From contig NW_014012969.1 of NCBI RefSeq assembly GCF_000611645.1, forward strand, positions 10,792 to 23,065: a stretch of 12,274 bases of DNA, read 5' to 3'. This document shows, in pieces, positions 9,060-12,274 of the stretch; within the stretch, counting starts at the first letter, position 1; each line of letters opens with the position of its first letter. The stretch is from Monoraphidium neglectum. Its lineage: Eukaryota > Chlorophyta > Chlorophyceae > Sphaeropleales > Selenastraceae. The translations under genes and the position numbers were made by a program. The notes below the pieces were generated by a model. That model did not search any database. It was not told the origin of the DNA and worked only from the letters and a program-made list of their open reading frames with translations.

Positions 9060-11424
9060 ATGGCGCAGCCGCGGGTCCGTAGCATGGCTCAGCTGCTGCC
9101 GCTGCTTCTGATCCTGGCGTTCGGGGCGCCGCGCGCGGCCGCCCACCGCCCGCTGCTCACGGGCCCCGTCGGCGGCGCTGCGCACAGCACCTGGGAAGCT
9201 GCCCTGCAGGTGCCCTGGGTGACCAGCAGCTGGAGCGTCAAGAGGGTCGTGGAGGTGAGGCAGAGACGGCACCACGGCTCACGGCATGGAGCGTGATGCA
9301 TGCTTTTGTGGGTTGCAATACACCGCATGTTGTTGCCGATACTGCTGCGATGGTCACCGGCGACGCCTGTTCTGCAGTGAGAGCCGGTCACCAGGGTGAA
9401 AAAACGATGCGGTGGCAGCGCTGTGCTGTGTTGACAATCTTCACATCCTGGCGCCGCTGCTGCTTCTTCGCAGTGTGACGCGCCTGTGTTGTGGCTCAAG
9501 TTCACGGCAGGTGAGGGTGCAGGGGTGCCTGTATGTCATCTGATCGGAACCGGCAGCCGAGGCCGCGGCGGCAGGCAGAGCAGGGGCGGTGGTGCTGCCG
9601 GCATCAACCGGCGCGATCTGCATACTGCCGCTGCCAGTGGCGGCGACCGGCCGGTGGGCCGCAACAGGGGAAGTTGCGCGTGTCACCTTGGTCGCTGTTG
9701 TGCCGCCTGAAGCCCCCCTGCCACCCTCAAATTCCCTCCAACCATCAACCGGCAACCCCACGCCCCTCGATGCAAACCCGTTCCGCAAAATTGCAGAGCG
9801 CGCCAACCAAGATGTCCACTTGACAGCAGGCACCCCTGCCGTCCCTGGCCTTGCCGCCACGCGGCCCGCACTCGCGCTGTTCGGCCCGGGGCTGCCCCCC
9901 TACAACGCCTCCTCCCTCGGATGTGCGTTCTCGAATCCAAAAACCGAGTCCTTGTTTGTTCATGTGCTTTGTCAAACTTGCCTCAACCTGCCCATGCAGT
10001 TTCCAGAGTGCTCGGGCCATGTGTCGTGCGTGGTCTCCATTTGAAATGCTGCTGTGATTCTGTTTTTGCCGCTTGCTGAGTGCGGGCAAGAAGCAGCGGT
10101 CGGTGCTGCACACTTTTATGTGTTGCAACAAGCCCCGCAGCCACTATGACCAGCCCGACGGCCCCAAAACGCCTGCACGCCGCCGTCAACTCGTATCATC
10201 GCCCCTCGCTGTGTGCATCCCGCGCCGCAGTCGCCGCGCCGCCGCCGAAGCCGGGGCAGGGCTTGATCCGGGTGGGGTCGCCGGCGGACCAGAGCAACTG
10301 CAAGTTTCTTGAGAACACGGTGAGGCGGCAGCAGGGGGCACTGCTTTTCTCGGGGATACCTGATGTACTTATACATATTGAATTGAGTCGACCGTCGTCT
10401 TGCGGTGGTCCAGACCAAGACTCTGATACGGGTCAGTTGTCTCAACAGGTCAACTGCTCTGTGCGACTCAATGTTCAGCGGCGAACGCTCACTTCAGCAC
10501 CCATCAATCGCCGCGAAGTGCCAAGGCTTCCCCACCGACACCCCCGCATCAGCACCCCGCAAAATGCCACCACCACCACCGCCATGACTAAACAGGTGTC
10601 CAAACGGTCCTACAAGCCGGCCAACTTTTCGGGCGTCGGCGCTCGCTGTGGGTACTACGAGCCCTACAGTAAGGCGTACCTCTGGATTACCGCGGACGCG
10701 AACGTCACCCTGCCCGTAAAGGTGGGTACGGGTGACACACGTGAATCTGCGTGTCATCAGCTGTGGTTGAATGCGGTGTGGTGTGTGGTCATTGTCTATT
10801 GAGGGATCCAGCGAGTGTACTTTGGTTTGGGCAGAGCGTCAAGAGGTTCCTAGCGCGCGGAGGGCGGCAGCTCTCGGCGCAGGCGTCGCCCTGGCACGCA
10901 GCAAACATGAACCAATGCACTTCGTGTAGCGGCCTCATCCAATCGCCCGGAGGCGCCGCCTCGACCCTCTCCCATTAAATGTCCCATCGATTGTCCCCCT
11001 GCGCGATCGTCGCCCCTCGCGCCGCCTACTTGCTCGTCGCCACCGCCATCACCTCGTCATCGTCTCCTCCAATTAACCACCAAAGGGGGGCACCTACTAC
11101 CTGGCCGCTTTCCTGGACGGCCGCAAGTCGACCGGCCGCTTCACCGTGGCGATCGCCAATTGGGCGGAGGATGAGGACTTCAAAAGACCTTATCAGGCGC
11201 CGAAGGGCAACAGGGAGTCCGTCAACTGGACCGACGCGGCGGCGACGCCGCCCGCGGCCTGCTGCGCGGGCGGGAAGGCGGCGGTCTTGCCGGCCAAGGC
11301 GGGGGCGGCGAAGGCGGCGTGGCAGGCGGCGGGGGACGTCCGGTACTGCCCGCCTTTCAACGCGTTCGGGTGCGGTTGTTGGGCGGGATTCGCTTTAGAG
11401 TTTAGAAAGAGGGGGGAGGGATAG
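9060..11424 (+). CDS. Secreted glycoprotein with PPC-like beta-sandwich pattern, function unknown, 6 exons, 303 aa
   Basis: Exons: 9060-9254, 9474-9510, 9797-9922, 10231-10319, 10596-10721, 11086-11424. All five introns are GT-AG and phases agree; total 912 nt including TAG. Residues 9-28 form a signal peptide (MAQLLPLLLILAFGAPRAAA), so the product probably enters the secretory pathway. Four N-glycosylation sequons support this: NAS 114, NFS 159, NVT 185, NWT 238. The core contains LALFGPGLPP (about 103), SPADQSNCKFLENT (about 136), RCGYYEPYSKAYLW (about 166) and VTLPVKGGTYYLAAF (about 186), ending in an EDEDF patch (219-223). Alternating hydrophobic strands with a GTYYLAAF-like edge resemble bacterial pre-peptidase C-terminal (PPC) beta-sandwich domains. 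That comparison is from memory. The tail after 224 has cysteines at 250, 251, 279, 287 and 289. An in-frame ATG at 9084 has better start context (A at -3, G at +4) and would give 295 residues. The last exon may be shorter if the GTGCGG at 11370 is used as a donor. Confidence 0.75.
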
Positions 11425-11791
11425 AAAGTGAGCAGGAGGGGCCAGGGGTGTGCACTGTGCAGCTGCGGGGTGTCCGTCTCGCAGCGCTGGCAGTTCCCTG
11501 GCGCGCCCGTCGCAAAAGCGCCACGCATTGTGCGAAGGCACCGCCGTGTCGGTGCTGCACCGCCCGAAGCCCGGCCTGGCTGGGGCGCAGGCAGTTCGTT
11601 TGCATCCAACCGCCCAACCGCTCACCCTTGCCTCTCGAACTTCCCCAAACAAAACACCCGCAGCTGCGGACCCCAGCCCAAGGATCGAGCCCTGCAGGCG
11701 GCAAACGCAGAGGTGCGCCCGAAGCCTCTCAAGGGCAGCCACCCCGCCGGCCCGTCAAACGGCGGCTCCGCTCGGCCACAGGGAGACCGCC
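11425..11791. other. Region between the secreted-protein stop and the rhodanese gene
   Basis: No ATG occurs on the plus strand in this stretch and I find no TGTAA signal. One plus frame stays open from 11428 to 11937 without an ATG. It is either the 5' leader of the rhodanese gene or part of a longer spliced transcript. Confidence 0.4.
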
Positions 11792-11807
11792 ATGGCCCGG
11801 GCGCTGA

Positions 11808-12187
11808 ATGCTGCTCGCGGCGTTCGGAGCGGCGGCCTGGACGTTTGGCCGACAGAGTGTTCTTGCGCACCTCGCGCCCCGCGCCCGTCTCATCCTCCCC
11901 AGCAGCCTCCTCAAAATTCATCAGAGTGCGGCTACCCTAATCATCCAGGTTGCCCCTCGGCTTCTCTCTTGCAACGCTACCTCGCTTACGGTCATCAAAT
12001 GATTTTGCTGATTTCCCCCCTCGCATCACAACCGCCCCACAGGTCCCCGCCGTGTCGCCGGCAGCTGCCGCGAAGCTGCTCAAGGAGGGCTGGGCGTACC
12101 TGGAGGTCAGGACGCCCGAGGAGCTCGTGACAGGGCGCGTGCCGGGATCCATCAACATCCCATTCTCTCTGACGAGCCCCGCGGGCG
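11808..12187 (+). CDS. Rhodanese-domain (sulfurtransferase-like) protein, 5' part; gene runs past the window end
   Basis: The reliable exon is 12043-12187: acceptor CCCCACAG, donor GTGAGC at 12188. It encodes 48 residues with the rhodanese N-terminal pattern (AKLLKEGWAYLEVRTPEEL then GRVPGSINIPF). This matches the helix, the central beta-strand Asp/Glu-x-R motif and the HxPGAxNIP motif of single-domain plant and algal sulfurtransferases, with Arg-Val in place of the usual His before Pro-Gly. The catalytic cysteine loop would be in a later exon, so activity cannot be judged. Exon 1 is uncertain. The ATG at 11808 spliced from 11948 is the only ATG-initiated option I found in phase; its donor (GTTGCC) is poor and the intron is only 94 nt. 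Alternatively, a GTGCGG donor at 11926 joins a Ser/Ala/Pro-rich, transit-peptide-like frame in phase but lacks an ATG. Rhodaneses of this type are often plastid or mitochondrial. Confidence 0.55.
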
Positions 12188-12274
12188 GTGAGCTCCGGCG
12201 CGGGCGCCGGCTCTGGCGGCAAAAGCACTGCGCAGATGCGCCCGGCTCTCGCGCTTTAGTGGGGGGTTTTGGCG

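Noticed and set aside
11450..12130. 226-residue plus-strand open frame
   Set aside because: It overlaps the rhodanese exon in another frame, is Arg/Pro/Ser-rich without a domain, and begins at a non-ATG codon; it is typical of chance frames in GC-rich DNA.

Overview
The window looks like nuclear DNA of a GC-rich, intron-rich green alga (Chlorophyta). The evidence is many small exons separated by short introns (mostly 0.2-0.45 kb), 5' splice sites that nearly all read GTGNG, TGTAA-type polyadenylation signals typical of chlorophytes, and Ala/Gly-rich proteins. I see no bacterial operon, CRISPR array, rRNA, tRNA or transposon. The species cannot be named from sequence alone.

Layout. (1) Positions 1-447 (+) hold the 3' end of a gene ending in a C2H2 zinc finger, most like the C-terminus of DNAJC21/Jjj1-type ribosome-biogenesis co-chaperones. 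(2) Positions 448-1617 are a convergent intergenic stretch with one TGTAA signal for each flanking gene. (3) Positions 7448-1618 (-) hold a complete amino acid permease of the AAAP family. I rebuilt it by hand as 14 exons with 13 phase-consistent GT-AG introns, giving 484 residues. Four of its exons are only 36-48 nt, and one intron ends in a (CA)33 microsatellite directly abutting its acceptor. (4) Positions 7449-9059 form a 1.6 kb divergent intergenic region, with one weak candidate exon on the minus strand and a perfect hairpin. (5) Positions 9060-11424 (+) hold a six-exon gene for a 303-residue protein with a signal peptide, four N-glycosylation sequons and a PPC-like beta-sandwich pattern; its function is unknown. 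(6) From about 11.8 kb to the window end (+) is the 5' part of a rhodanese-domain gene. One rhodanese exon is clear, the first exon is uncertain, and the catalytic cysteine lies beyond the window.

The four genes look like independent single-copy eukaryotic genes. I see no functional pathway linking them. Most effort went into splice reconstruction, because no protein here except the first (partial) one can be read from a single open frame.
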